Source: Jaapia argillacea MUCL 33604 | Taxonomy: Eukaryota > Basidiomycota > Agaricomycetes > Jaapiales > Jaapiaceae | Assembly: GCA_000697665.1 (NCBI GenBank) | Contig: KL197711.1 | Location: 1,512,925-1,570,553 of the forward strand | DNA: 57,629 nucleotides | Reading direction: 5' to 3' | Program-made: the position numbers and the translations under genes | Notes under the pieces: generated by a model | What the model was told of the DNA's origin: nothing | The model's database searches: none | Seen by the model: only the letters and a program-made list of their open reading frames with translations | Part shown: piece by piece, positions 1 through 9,879 of the stretch | Numbering within the stretch: position 1 is the first letter of the stretch | How the letters are laid out: each line of letters begins with the position of its first letter

Positions 1-324
1 TTGTCCAATTTCCGATCTATTGCTACAGTCCTGATCAACGATGCCACCGCAGCAGACGGAGACACAGATTCGGACTCGGATGACAATGACCACGACGACA
101 CTCCCCTCCCACGCCGTACTGCTCGCCAGCCTTTCTTCCGGGAGAAAGATTCATTCAAGCTTGCAAACCTGTTCGATCTATCTGACCCTGCCCGACATGA
201 AGGGCCCGGATTATCATTTTATTGGAGGGGTGGGATCGAGAAAATCGCCGCAGACATGTACGAGTTGGAGTTTCCGACCATTGGAGAAAGCTCAGTGGCT
301 GCTGGGGGATCTGAGTCAACCTAA
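1..324 (+). CDS. 3' end of an unidentified gene (partial)
   Basis: An open frame enters from the left edge and stops with TAA at 322-324. A probable 3' splice site (ttgctacag) ends at base 28, so the last exon may begin at 29. The encoded tail has an Asp/Ser-rich acidic stretch and then a hydrophilic C-terminus ending ELEFPTIGESSVAAGGSEST. I do not recognise the family. It converges on the F-box-like gene, about 325 bp away. The lack of an upstream ATG context and the splice-site-like start suggest a truncated last exon, not a complete small gene. Confidence 0.5.
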   Translation: MSNFRSIATVLINDATAADGDTDSDSDDNDHDDTPLPRRTARQPFFREKDSFKLANLFDLSDPARHEGPGLSFYWRGGIEKIAADMYELEFPTIGESSVAAGGSEST

Positions 325-649
325 ATACTGATTGTAGCCTCGAGAGCCTTAATTGTACGTGGTAGATATACATTGTAAGATTACTCGCTACTGTTGTACG
401 TGGTAGATACAGAAACTGTACGATTGACTCCTCGGTCAGTCAACAGTCAACGGGGTCAATGGTCCGGTCACGACCAGTCACGACCGGTCTTGACCCCGTC
501 AATGACAACACTGGAATGGTATACAATTGTGTTTGTGTTTTATTACAGAAACCCGACAACCCAGAGACCTAACAAATACAATGCTCGACACTGCTTCGTG
601 GCCCTGATAATTCGATCGATTCAAAGTAGGATTGTGAAGTGTGGTGCCA
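325..649. other. Convergent intergenic region with short repeats
   Basis: These 325 bp lie between two convergent 3' ends and hold no gene that I can see. A 16-bp direct repeat, TTGTACGTGGTAGATA, occurs at 353-368 and 394-409. An imperfect hairpin lies at 451-498. Short ORFs here show no recognisable protein. Confidence 0.5.
451..498. repeat. Imperfect inverted repeat
   Basis: The left arm begins CGGGGTCAA and continues through GGTCCGGTC. The right arm reads ACCGGTCTTGACCCCG. The outer nine bases pair perfectly and the inner arms pair with a small bulge. It lies between convergent gene ends, so it could form a hairpin in read-through transcripts or be a transposon scar. Function is not shown. 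Confidence 0.45.
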
Positions 650-2431
650 TCAAGCATCCCCTCGAGTAGGAGCACACAAATGCTATATGATCGGATAGTC
701 GGTCGATGACATCATACATAAATCAGCGAGGTGGCGGTCAGGGGTAGGGTCGCACGTACGTTGAGTTTGGAGGCATGAAACGGTCTGTGGACCTGTGTAC
801 GGCAGTTATATCCATACCTAGAACAAAGCGGAGAAGAGTTAATTGAGGGCTGCTGCTATGAACAAAAAGACTTGCCAACAATCTTCGAGCGGCAGAGAGC
901 CGTCTAGACAAAATTTAAGGTCAGAGAGAATCGACTCCTGGAGAACCGACATACCCGCCAGCTTTCGGTTGGCCCACCAACTCATCAGATGTTCCTTGCG
1001 AAAGGCGGAGATACAGTCGGTGCATAGCCAATCATTCTCGTTCCATCCTTCCGCGGCATTGAACATCTCATGCATCATTGTCTTCCAGGAAAATGCTGGA
1101 TTTTTCACGTGTGCGTGGAGGGATGTGCATTCACGGCCGTTCTCAGAAAGACGGCCAGGCAGGTCTGCAGCGATAGACGACCCGACACCGGCCATTCCCT
1201 TAAGAAGAGAAAAGTCTGAGAAAATGGGGTGTCAAATGCCAGGCGACTGCGCAAGCTTGGACTAACGAACTGGATATATTCCATAATTCAATACCTTTGA
1301 CGGCATCACAGCGCTGGCCTAGAGCACGATGGTCAGGATTGAGACACGATATATCTGAGAATAACAGGGAACTTACATTTGTCATCGGTTCCATTTACCT
1401 CGGTCACGAAGGAGACTTGACCGTCGGGGGAGCGCATCCAGTCAACAAGATTCACACCAAACACTTCAGAGAGAGTTTGCCAGATGAATAAATCGGTCCG
1501 TCCACTCCCATTCCAAACGGTGTCAAACGTGGCGCCGCCAGTTCTGTAACTGTCCAGAACAGCCTTGGGTCCAAACGAAAGCAGGTAGTGCTCAAAGACA
1601 TCTTTCGATTTGAGTAGAAATAAGGAATAAATTTGGTCGAGAGAAAGTCAAACACGAACGATCATTCCGGTATCGACCCATCGCAATCTCCACCCAAGCC
1701 AGTGTTTCCCCGAGGAATATGAGACCTCTCGCGAACTCCCAGCGCTCGGGGTTAGGGATCGATTTGACAAACGATACTCTTTTTAGGCGCTTGATTTCAA
1801 ACTTCCGCTCGTAATCGTCGTCATCAAAGTCTTCTTCACTTTCCGAGTCCTCGTCGTCCTCTTCATGGTCTTCTTGGTCTTCTTCGGGTAATCGGTTGCC
1901 GAATATGGCTTGATATGCCCAAAATCTGTAGATACCACGTTGGAATAGAATGGATTCGTGCTCGGATAGCTTTGATACGTTGGAGGTTCGATCCTTATTT
2001 CTGACGTCGGGGTGATCAGTTATTTCGCGATGATCCTCGGTCACAGAGCGGGAATCACACCTCCAGCTGTAGAGGTCTTCAAGCTCATGCACAACGGGAG
2101 CGTTCTTGGCGAGAAGTCGTGCGTCGGTGGGAGTGAGGACAACATTCTGTGCAATCTCCTCCGCTGGCAACTCGTCCAGCGTAAACTCCCTCGTATATTG
2201 GGCGCTGGGGCGCTGCTGAAGCCTTGCCACTCTCAAAGCTTGAGGGAATGATGGTCCGACAATGTTCTGAGCAACTGCACGGATAATTGAATTTGGGTGG
2301 CGTTGGAAGACTTGGTGCACTGCCTTTGATATCATGATGGCAGAACGCAGCGTTGAAAAATCAGGCATAACAGTAAGAATACGATCGACAAGGTCGTCGT
2401 CGAGTGGAAAAGAGGTGTATGACCGCATCAT
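650..2431 (-). CDS. F-box-like basidiomycete protein, 7 exons
   Basis: Likely a substrate adaptor of SCF-type ubiquitin ligases, judged from the N-terminal F-box-like region only. Exons (minus): 2431-2061, 2000-1678, 1601-1377, 1318-1295, 1215-876, 817-760, 682-650, totalling 457 aa in consistent phase. The start MMRSYTS is followed by FPLDDDLVDRILTVMPDF, the F-box-like helix. The C-terminus reads DCW/YGYNCRTQVHRPFHASKLN/HLC, the conserved Cys/His tail of this Agaricomycete family. Intron 5 (875-818) uses a GC-AG donor (G|GCAAGT), and no GT donor restores the DCWYGYNC join. The middle carries an Asp/Glu-rich stretch (DEDSESEEDFDDDD). The 24-nt fourth exon is the least certain part. The start is divergent from the RING gene, 377 bp away. 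Confidence 0.8.
818..875 (-). other. GC-AG intron of the F-box-like gene
   Basis: The intron is 58 nt. The donor is G|GCAAGT on the minus strand at 875 and the acceptor is ttctag at 818. It joins GAT TGT TG to G TAT GGA and gives the family motif DCWYGYNC. Reading through instead gives a stop within about ten codons and loses the conserved tail. Confidence 0.75.
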
Positions 2432-2808
2432 TACTGGTTGAGCGGCTACAAGAGTGATGTTCGAGTACGGCCCTTCGTGAGGGAGTTTGAACGAGACTAT
2501 CGGTATAGGAAGAGTAATACACGTACTCCTGCAGAATAGTTGAAAGCAAGCTGGTTTTATGGGTGAGACCTGACTAGTCCTGACTGGAACTGAGTCAAAG
2601 CCGCGAGCGGGACTGGGTTACATAAGCCGCTCGGTCCCATGTGGGGTCCACCAGGCCTCGGCAACACCCACATGGTGTGCTCATGGCCAATTTAGACGAG
2701 AAGGCTGGCGAAGCATCCTCCAGCTTCATCACTTGCCTCACCCGTTGGAGCCATCGTACTGCTGTTTTGCTTGTCAAATCATCTGTTTTTCTTCTTTGAC
2801 CAGTCAGA
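2432..2808. promoter_or_regulatory. Divergent promoter region (F-box / RING genes)
   Basis: This 377-bp region separates two divergent start codons and must hold both promoters. I see no clear TATA box. A pyrimidine-rich stretch, catctgtttttcttctttg, lies just upstream of the RING start at 2809, which is usual for fungal leaders. Confidence 0.4.
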
Positions 2809-4318
2809 ATGGCACCAGCCCTGTTCTACTTGGTGCTATTCTGTGCCGTTGCGCCGCACCATATCAATGCCCACCCCATGGACTGGTTTCGTAAATATTC
2901 TGCGACTGCTAGGACAGAACATGGGTGGCTTTGGGGATGGGGTGCAGATAGTACGGTATCAGTCGTAGACCGTTCACCCCCAGTCACATTCCTCTCAAGA
3001 CCCGCAGCCTTTGGATCAGATCTGGTCGACCCATTACTCGGCTATGTCATACCGCTATCATCCTTCACCATCCCATGCCCAGTTGAAGACGATCGGCCTC
3101 AGAGCAACTTCTCCCTACCATTACCTAACCTCGGCTGCCCGAAACTCTGCGTAGCTGGTCCGAATGAACCAGAGTCGAACGAGCCGTGGATTGCAATTGT
3201 GCAGCGGGGCGAATGTCAGTTCGTGGATAAAGCGAGGGAGGCGCAGAGACTGGGGGCGAAGGCAGTAGTTGTTGGCGGAGATGATCCTGATATCAGTGGT
3301 AATCCTGATACGCTGGTGAATATGTACAGTCCCGGTAAGCAGTGCTCTCCTGTTCTCCTTAACACATCTTAACTGTATTCTATCTTCAGGCGATTCATCG
3401 GACGTCTTGATTGCTTCGACATTCATAAAGTACTCGGATTATCTGCAATTAATGTCCCTCATTGCCACTTCCAACACCTCACATTCGGGCTTGAAGACCC
3501 TCTCCCTCCTTATCAGTACCGAATACTCGGCTTGGGAGTGGTATTCGTAAGCTTCTTTCTCCGTTGTGTGTCGAAATTTTCAGCGTATTAACCTTCGTCT
3601 TAGCCCTATTCTTACATTTATTATAATTCTCCTCCTCCCTTCGACCCTGACTTTCATCACCCTCCTCATCCACCGAGTCCGAGCTGCCCGGGCAGCCCAA
3701 CGCGACCGCGCACCCGAAACAGTTGTACATAATCTCCCTTGGAGGGTATGGACGGGTACTGGTTGGGAAAAACACGAAGGCTCCAGCCCACCTCCTCCTC
3801 CATCGTCGCCCCTCCCCGCTGAAGGGGTTGACGACATAGATCTTGAGTCGGGTCTCCTCTCACCTTCCGAAGACCCTTCATCTTCCCATGCCACCCTACC
3901 TCCCCCACCCCCCGACCAGCCATGGTTTGAAGCGCAGCAAGAGTGTGCGATTTGCCTCTCAGAATTCGCGAAGGGGGATAGAGTGAGGGTGTTGCCATGC
4001 AACCACATTTTCCACATGGATGAAGTCGATGAATGGCTAATCCATAGGAAGAAACTTGTGGGTGACTCATCCATTCTTTCTCCGTCCCTTCTAACCCCTC
4101 AATTTCAACTATATTAGTGCCCGGTCTGTAAAGCCGACGTCACGCACCCACATCCACTCCCCACCCACAAACCACATCCTGGCTGCCCCCACTATCCAGA
4201 GACCAGAGCTCACCCCGAGCCAACCGAATGCCCGGACACGCCACCACCCGCCGCCGATGCTCAGATTGATGAACGAACACCTCTTTTATCAGATCGGAAT
4301 TCTTCACAGGATTTATGA
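2809..4318 (+). CDS. PA-TM-RING E3 ubiquitin ligase
   Basis: A membrane ubiquitin ligase of the protease-associated/transmembrane/RING type, expected in the endomembrane system. Exons: 2809-3334, 3390-3546, 3604-4057, 4118-4318, giving 445 aa. A signal peptide ([21 protein letters not shown]) leads into a PA-like domain (about residues 45-215, with [20 protein letters not shown]). One TM segment lies near 229-250, then a Pro/Ser-rich linker and a RING-H2 at 342-383. The zinc ligands are C342, C345, C360, H362, H365, C380 and C383. The position expected for the sixth ligand Cys is Glu368 (HMDEVDEWL). Intron 2 needs the acceptor at 3603. The nearer one at 3577 puts a stop in the TM segment. Confidence 0.88.
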
Positions 4319-5630
4319 TAACGACCAACCCTCACGCATATTAATGATTTTCTTGGCGATCGTAAGCGACCCTCCAGCGGTCCTTCCTAGTAGTTGTAAT
4401 GTTAAACCCCCAGTCAGGATTTGGAATCTCGGTGTACTCTTTTGTCTTCGTAACTCACTTGAGGCGCGACCTCGATGCCAGTTAGTTATATACGGCTCTG
4501 TCTGGCTCTACTGCACCCGACCTAAACGCCGACTCCTCCACCATTTCTCCACGCCCTCTTGTGATGTGAGGACATTGTGAGGACAATCAGGAAGTTTATG
4601 TAGCATTTGTTATTATTATATGACCCCATCAACCACCAGTACGGAACCTCTTCGCCTGTTCGGGACTTGCGCTTCTGTGATTGTTTCTGCCGGTCCCTTG
4701 TTGATCATACGAATTGGGAGCCGACAAGCCATTGTCTATTCGAGTCGCGGTCTTGTAATTGTCTCGTATTGTCAACCTCAAAGGACAGAAGATCTCTCGG
4801 CGGCTGGGATGACACGCAGTTACAAGGGAAATAGATCCTCAATCTACAGAAACGTCCTCAATTCCAGAACTATGCGGCTACCTCCCGGTTTAGATATCAA
4901 GTCTACACTGAAAACATGCGGCTGACTCAAGGCTTATTGTCCTCATTCGTTGCCTCGTTTCTTAACCAATCCGTAACATTCCAGCCTCCTGGACAACGCT
5001 TACCCACGCGTACAAAGAGTTCCCCCAACCCCTTGTCACGCAGACCTGACGTTTATTATCCCCTCCAGACTCGGACACGGATTTCCTACGAAGTTTAGTG
5101 TTCAGGGATGGAACCGGCGGCCCTTCCGATTTCTTCATTGTTTGCAAGCATCGGGGGCGATGAAGACGATCTCCCATTGTGATTATGACTGTGGGTTTAC
5201 CCCTTGTCATACCCACGGGCTTGCGGCTAACTCGGGAATTGGAAAGGATGTCCCATTGTCATTGTACTCCAGGTGATGATCGCCAGCCGGGTCCTGACCA
5301 AGGGACCTTTCGATGTTGATTGGGTTTTGAGACGCTTTAGGAATGGAGGGGATATGTAATGCCCTTTCCCTCGTCAATCTGAGTCGTTGTCAAGTTTCTT
5401 TTCTCTCTTTGTTCTTTAGAGCCCCTGGCTCTGGATATATATCGAGGCCCTGTATGGATCGTTGGTTGTCTCAGGTGAATTGTTCTCTCGCCACTTCGCT
5501 TGTGTAGATCTGAGGGCTCAAGCATATATTTGTTTCCTATTTAGCCTTCGTGTCTCATCTCTCCCCCATCCTACACTCTCAATATATACATCCACTTACT
5601 TGCACTCCACTTATCCTAACCACGTCACTG
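4319..5630. other. 1.3-kb intergenic region / long leader of the CCCH gene
   Basis: This is the longest gene-free stretch in the left half. It follows the RING gene and precedes the CCCH start. Only short ORFs with no recognisable motif are present. A TATA-like run lies at 5436-5442 and the last 80 bases are pyrimidine-rich, like a 5' UTR. The rest could be an extended promoter or an unrecognised non-coding transcript. Confidence 0.4.
5435..5442 (+). promoter_or_regulatory. TATA-like box upstream of the CCCH gene
   Basis: The sequence ggATATATATcg lies about 190 bp upstream of the ATG at 5631, a plausible core-promoter distance in fungi. Nothing else supports it. Confidence 0.3.
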
Positions 5631-7825
5631 ATGTCCTCCCGAATGGAGTTGTCCACCGCCGGTACCGCACCCGCCACATCCCCACCGCCACGGCCTACTG
5701 GAGTAAAGAGACCTTGTCGGTACTATAACGCAGGACATTGCGCTCGTGGAGAGACATGCAAGTTTCTCCATGCCCCTACATCCCCTTCCCACAATCCTAT
5801 CCAGGAGAACCGTCGTGGTCGCGGTGGCCATCGACGCCGAGCGGCTTCCCAACAGTGGGGCCACTCCAAGCCGCCCGGTATTTTTGAAGATGATGGGTAT
5901 CATGGAATGGGACGAAGATCTTCGTATTGTAAGCTCTAATTTTCGCATTCGGCAAAGGAGTGTGCTAAAAAATGTTCTGCAGACGTATCACCCTACCCGC
6001 TAGCTGACTCTATCAACACTGCACCACCTCGTCAAATATGCATGGAGTATCTCGTTCATGGTGACTGTGTCTACGGCGAGGCTTGTCCGCGATTCCACCC
6101 CGATCCCAATCCCCGCGCCCAGTCCAACGTAGCTGCGACGCCTTTCTCACCCTTCTCCCCAACTGCTCAGCGTCACTTCTTCCCCCCTCCCGTCTTTGTA
6201 TCTCAACATCCTAATTTCGCGAATCCCTTCGTCGTACAACACGCACCACCGGTTTCTTTCACTGTGGATCATCCAAGTATCGCCTCCCTCCAACTGCCAC
6301 ACCCAAGTCCTCGTCCCTCTCCTTCCAATAAAAATTCACCATTTACGGCTACGGAACTGCGCCCTCCTCCTTCTACCCCGGCATCATCAGCATCTAGTCT
6401 CGCGGGCATATCGACAGGGTCGTCAGAAGATTGTTCAACCTCTCCTTATTCCCTTGGACCAGAAGGTTCACTTTCTGGTGACACCTGGCCTACTGTTGAG
6501 GAACTGCTCAGCGAAGAGATTGATTCCTGTGATCTAAACGCCGCTGGGGACGAGGGGAAGGCGGGAAGTGAGGAGGTGGCCGACCATCTCGCAGCGCACA
6601 GGCATTTACTTTGCCCAACGCCTATTCATTCGTCGAGAGCATATACCAATTCGGATAGCGGTATTGGACGCTCCCGCTCTGGGTCACCGGGGAGCACAGA
6701 TAGTTTCAGCGCGGGTGTCCCCCTTGCCCCCGTCTCCGGTTTGGGCTTCTATCCTGGACACTATCCCGCGTATGTAGTCCCTTCCATTCCGTTTGCCTAC
6801 CCCGTGCAGCAGGGAATACCGCCTATATCACCGATTAAACAAAGGTCTGCACCTCCCCCGTACAAGAGTAAGTCCTTCGCTGTTGGCATGAAATAAGCTG
6901 ATGATGGTCATAGCAAAACCATGCAAGTTCTTCTATACGGAAGATGGTTGTCCAAAGGGTGATAAATGCACTTTGTATGCTACCCGCCGCTTTGTTGTCT
7001 TTGTAGCCTGCATGCTTACTCCTCGCTCAACCTCCAGCTTGCACGAACCTGCGTCCCCAAAGGTTCGGGCCCGAGCTCACACTGTCTCCTCGACCGGTCA
7101 TATGTCCCGACGCAAAGCTGCAGCGGAGTCTCGGAGCCCTCATCGACCAGATGGTCCACCCTCGTCGAGTGGAAGCGAGGTGGATGAGAATGGGAAGAAG
7201 AGGAACTTTTTCCCCATTACTTGGAGGATTATTGGGGGTGGCGTCATGATGGGAAATCCCAGTACGTCCTTCTTAAGTGCCTGCCTCTCTTGTCGATTGT
7301 GTTATTTATCTTGGCTTTGTAGCTGAACCCTCCAAGTGTCGATCTTGCGCCAAGGGAAGTTGTACGCATGGGTGTGATGCTGCGAAGCCACGTCGGGAAA
7401 GCGCGAGTCCTGGTATGCGCTTGCCCGTTTACTTTCGATATGGTTGATTGACTAAATGCACACTTCCATCAGCTTCCGGGGACTCGTCGTCGACGGTGTC
7501 GCCAGCCACTGTTCATGCCGACGACAAGACACCTCCATTACCGACGACCTCTCTTTCTCGACGAAAGAAGAAGGGGTTGTCTCTACCGTTATCACATCTG
7601 ATTTTGCCATCATCCACTAGCGAAGGTGTGACCATCGCCGTACAAGGCCCCGCCGAGCCTCAAGATGAGCCCCCGAATGAGTCTGTGGCCAGGATGATCG
7701 GAAGAGCTAGGACAGCCTCCCCCAGGCCAAGGCAGAGTGGGGCTGATGTTTCGCATGTGAGTCAAGATTGCCCTCTGGTGTTGTTCAATTCTGACTGGGG
7801 ACAATAGCTCCGCAGCCTGGTATAG
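5631..7825 (+). CDS. Protein with three CCCH zinc fingers
   Basis: A putative RNA-binding regulator. Exons: 5631-5928, 5983-6867, 6914-6974, 7038-7261, 7323-7412, 7473-7756, 7808-7825, giving 619 aa in phase. Finger 1 (C29-H47) is C-x7-C-x5-C-x3-H in PCRYYNAGHCARGETCKFLH. Finger 2 (C119-H138) and finger 3 (C398-H417, KCTFLH completed across an intron) are C-x8-C-x5-C-x3-H. A compact Cys cluster, KCRSCAKGSCTHGC (495-507), follows. The linkers are Ser/Pro-rich and probably disordered. Each finger is near or split by an intron. I chose the ATG at 5631 because the in-frame codons upstream to 5550 look like leader sequence. CCCH proteins of this kind usually bind AU-rich or other mRNA elements, but the target here is unknown. 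Confidence 0.8.
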
Positions 7826-8345
7826 CCGCCGGTACACCATCCATGTCTTTCAATATTTATACATCGGCCTTTCGTCCTTCGCATTCATGTGCAAGTATCG
7901 CTCTGGTCAAGCATGCTTCGCACCAACCAACTTCATAATCCCTTCCCCTATGTTGCGCCTGCATAAGCTAGTCATCCCTGGTTGGGATAACCCCCTTTCC
8001 CGTACTCCATCATTCATATCTTATCTTGCTTCTTTCTCATCGGACTCATCACCCAGCACTCCCTATAACATATACGTAGACTAGTCACAAATTGTCCTCT
8101 GTAGCCCAAATGTTATGAATACCTCCTGCCGTATCAGATAAGATGCTTCCGTACAATTGATTTTGTCCAACGCGTCACCGTTGCTTATCCTCGTTTATAA
8201 TCCAAAGTTGCAAATCTTGCTGGACAAGACCGACTGCAGAACCTTCCCCAGAGGAATACGGTCTCATCGATATTCTATCCTTCATCGTTGTTCTTTGCCG
8301 TTCTCTATCCCGCCAACGATTCTTGAGCCTGGTACCTTGACTGGG
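7826..8345. other. Intergenic region (CCCH end to heme oxygenase start)
   Basis: About 520 bp between two genes on the same strand. It holds the 3' UTR of the CCCH gene and the promoter of the heme oxygenase gene. I see no extra gene or repeat. Confidence 0.4.
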
Positions 8346-9526
8346 ATGGTTGTCACTCAAAGCAAACTCGATTTCTCCCAACCCATTGCAACCCTGCTGC
8401 GTCAGGGAACGGCACCCGCACATGACCGCATAGAAACCTCTGAAGGAGCAGCATGGCTGTCCCGGGGTGAGCTGGATAGAGAAGAATATGTTCGACTTTT
8501 AATGATGCTCTCGACTGTCTACAAGTGAGTGACTTCCTAGACTGGGCATCTCTTCCATCGCCCTGATCTTCTGAATTCAACAAGACATCTTGAACGCGCT
8601 TTAGAAGAGCATGCCACCCATCCGACGCTTGCGCCGACATATAACCCGGATCTGCTCGCTCGCAGTCGGCGGCTATCGTCAGATATTTCCTTCCTTCTGA
8701 ATCTACCGGATGACGGATCCTGGCAGCAGCACCCGCTCCATGAAGCACTGCTCGTCACTCCCCCGCCACCTTTAACGGCATACACAACTCGTATCAACTC
8801 TGTCTCCTCAGCTTCTGACCCCTCGTCACTCCTCGCTCACGCATATGTACGGTATTTGGGTGATTTGAGTGGTGGTCAGATCATCCGGTGGAGAATTGAG
8901 AAAGCTTATGGGTTGGACGAGCAAGGTCTGAGCTTTTACGACTTCGATGGTGCTGTAGGGGGTGTAGGGAGGATGGGAGAGTTGAAGAGAATAAAGCAGT
9001 GGTTTAGGGATGGGATGAACGTAGGCGTTGGCGATGATGTGGATAAGAAAGGTATTTACGACATCCCACCCCCTTCCCAGCCTCTTCTAACCAACCATCA
9101 GTGGCGATTGTAAACGAAGCGAACACGGTCTTCGACCTTAATAACGGCCTTTTCTCCACTCTCAAAGCACCTAGTTCACCCATTACATCGCCCTGGTCAA
9201 TCTCAACGTCAAAATGCATTATCCCCCTTCCCCTCGGAGACCCAACAACACCCACCGGTTCTTCTACACCCACATCTGAGTTTGGGTCTGATTTGGATGA
9301 TGATACGATTGTCTCCAATCTACCGCCTCCCGATGAACCACCGGTTTCCACGTCCAAGGTGTACTCCGTCTCGTCGGTAGCAACGGTCATCCTAGCTGTG
9401 GGCCTGGCCCATTTTATCATCATCGTGGGAGGCCTGAGCGGACAGAAGGGTTATGCGAAGTTGACTGCTGTTGAGGAATGGCTGAAAGGGTTATTTGGCC
9501 TTGGTGCTGGTGCGACAATTGACTAG
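8346..9526 (+). CDS. Heme oxygenase, tail-anchored
   Basis: Oxidises heme to biliverdin, CO and free iron, probably at the ER membrane. Exons: 8346-8524, 8585-9051, 9102-9526, giving 356 aa. His26 in TAPAHDRIE matches the proximal heme ligand (His25 in human HO-1). LGDLSGGQ (151-158) is the hallmark distal-helix motif. A Ser/Pro-rich insert at about 235-300 separates the catalytic fold from a hydrophobic segment at about 304-327, followed by a short amphipathic tail. The overall design resembles HO-1 and yeast Hmx1. The start at 8346 is preferred because it gives the normal N-terminal spacing to the His. Iron or heme control is likely by analogy but is not visible in the promoter. Confidence 0.92.
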
Positions 9527-9879
9527 CGGAGATGAGATACAAAATGGATTTGAGGGGGATGGAGAGCATTATACACCTCATTATCTTTATTTCTTACCTG
9601 TCAAACATTCGTTTTCGAGTGCCCGGGTCCCGCGTAATACACGACAACGTTGTGGATATAATTGAGAAGGTAGAAATGGTAGTGCTGATTACAACAACAT
9701 AGGGTGGTACTCGGCCGTAAGTGAACGGAGCAAACAACAAGATTCGGCATCGTCAGTAAGAGTCCTGGATCCATAAATATCCTGGCCCGCCCCAAACCCC
9801 TCAGATCCCATGGAAATATAGCAACGGAGAAATGAATCCCAAAACGTTCAATCTCCTTTCAAACACCCACATCCACCCC
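9527..9879. other. Convergent intergenic region
   Basis: 353 bp between the ends of the heme oxygenase gene and the minus-strand protease gene. It contains only 3' UTR sequence as far as I can see. Confidence 0.4.

Noticed and set aside
2001-2060. In-frame continuation through a 60-nt segment of the F-box-like gene
   Set aside because: The segment is open but has GT and AG ends, a branch-like ctgat and non-family residues. Removing it restores the smoother WRNKDRTSNVSKL, so I treat it as an intron.
3580-4074. Two minus-strand readings over 130 aa
   Set aside because: They overlap the TM, Pro-rich linker and RING of the ubiquitin ligase, which has clear domain evidence.
9527-9879. Possible tRNA or small RNA genes in the spacers
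   Set aside because: I looked for T-loop (GGTTCGAxTCC) and paired-arm patterns in the larger spacers and found none that fold convincingly. A tRNAscan or Infernal run would be decisive.
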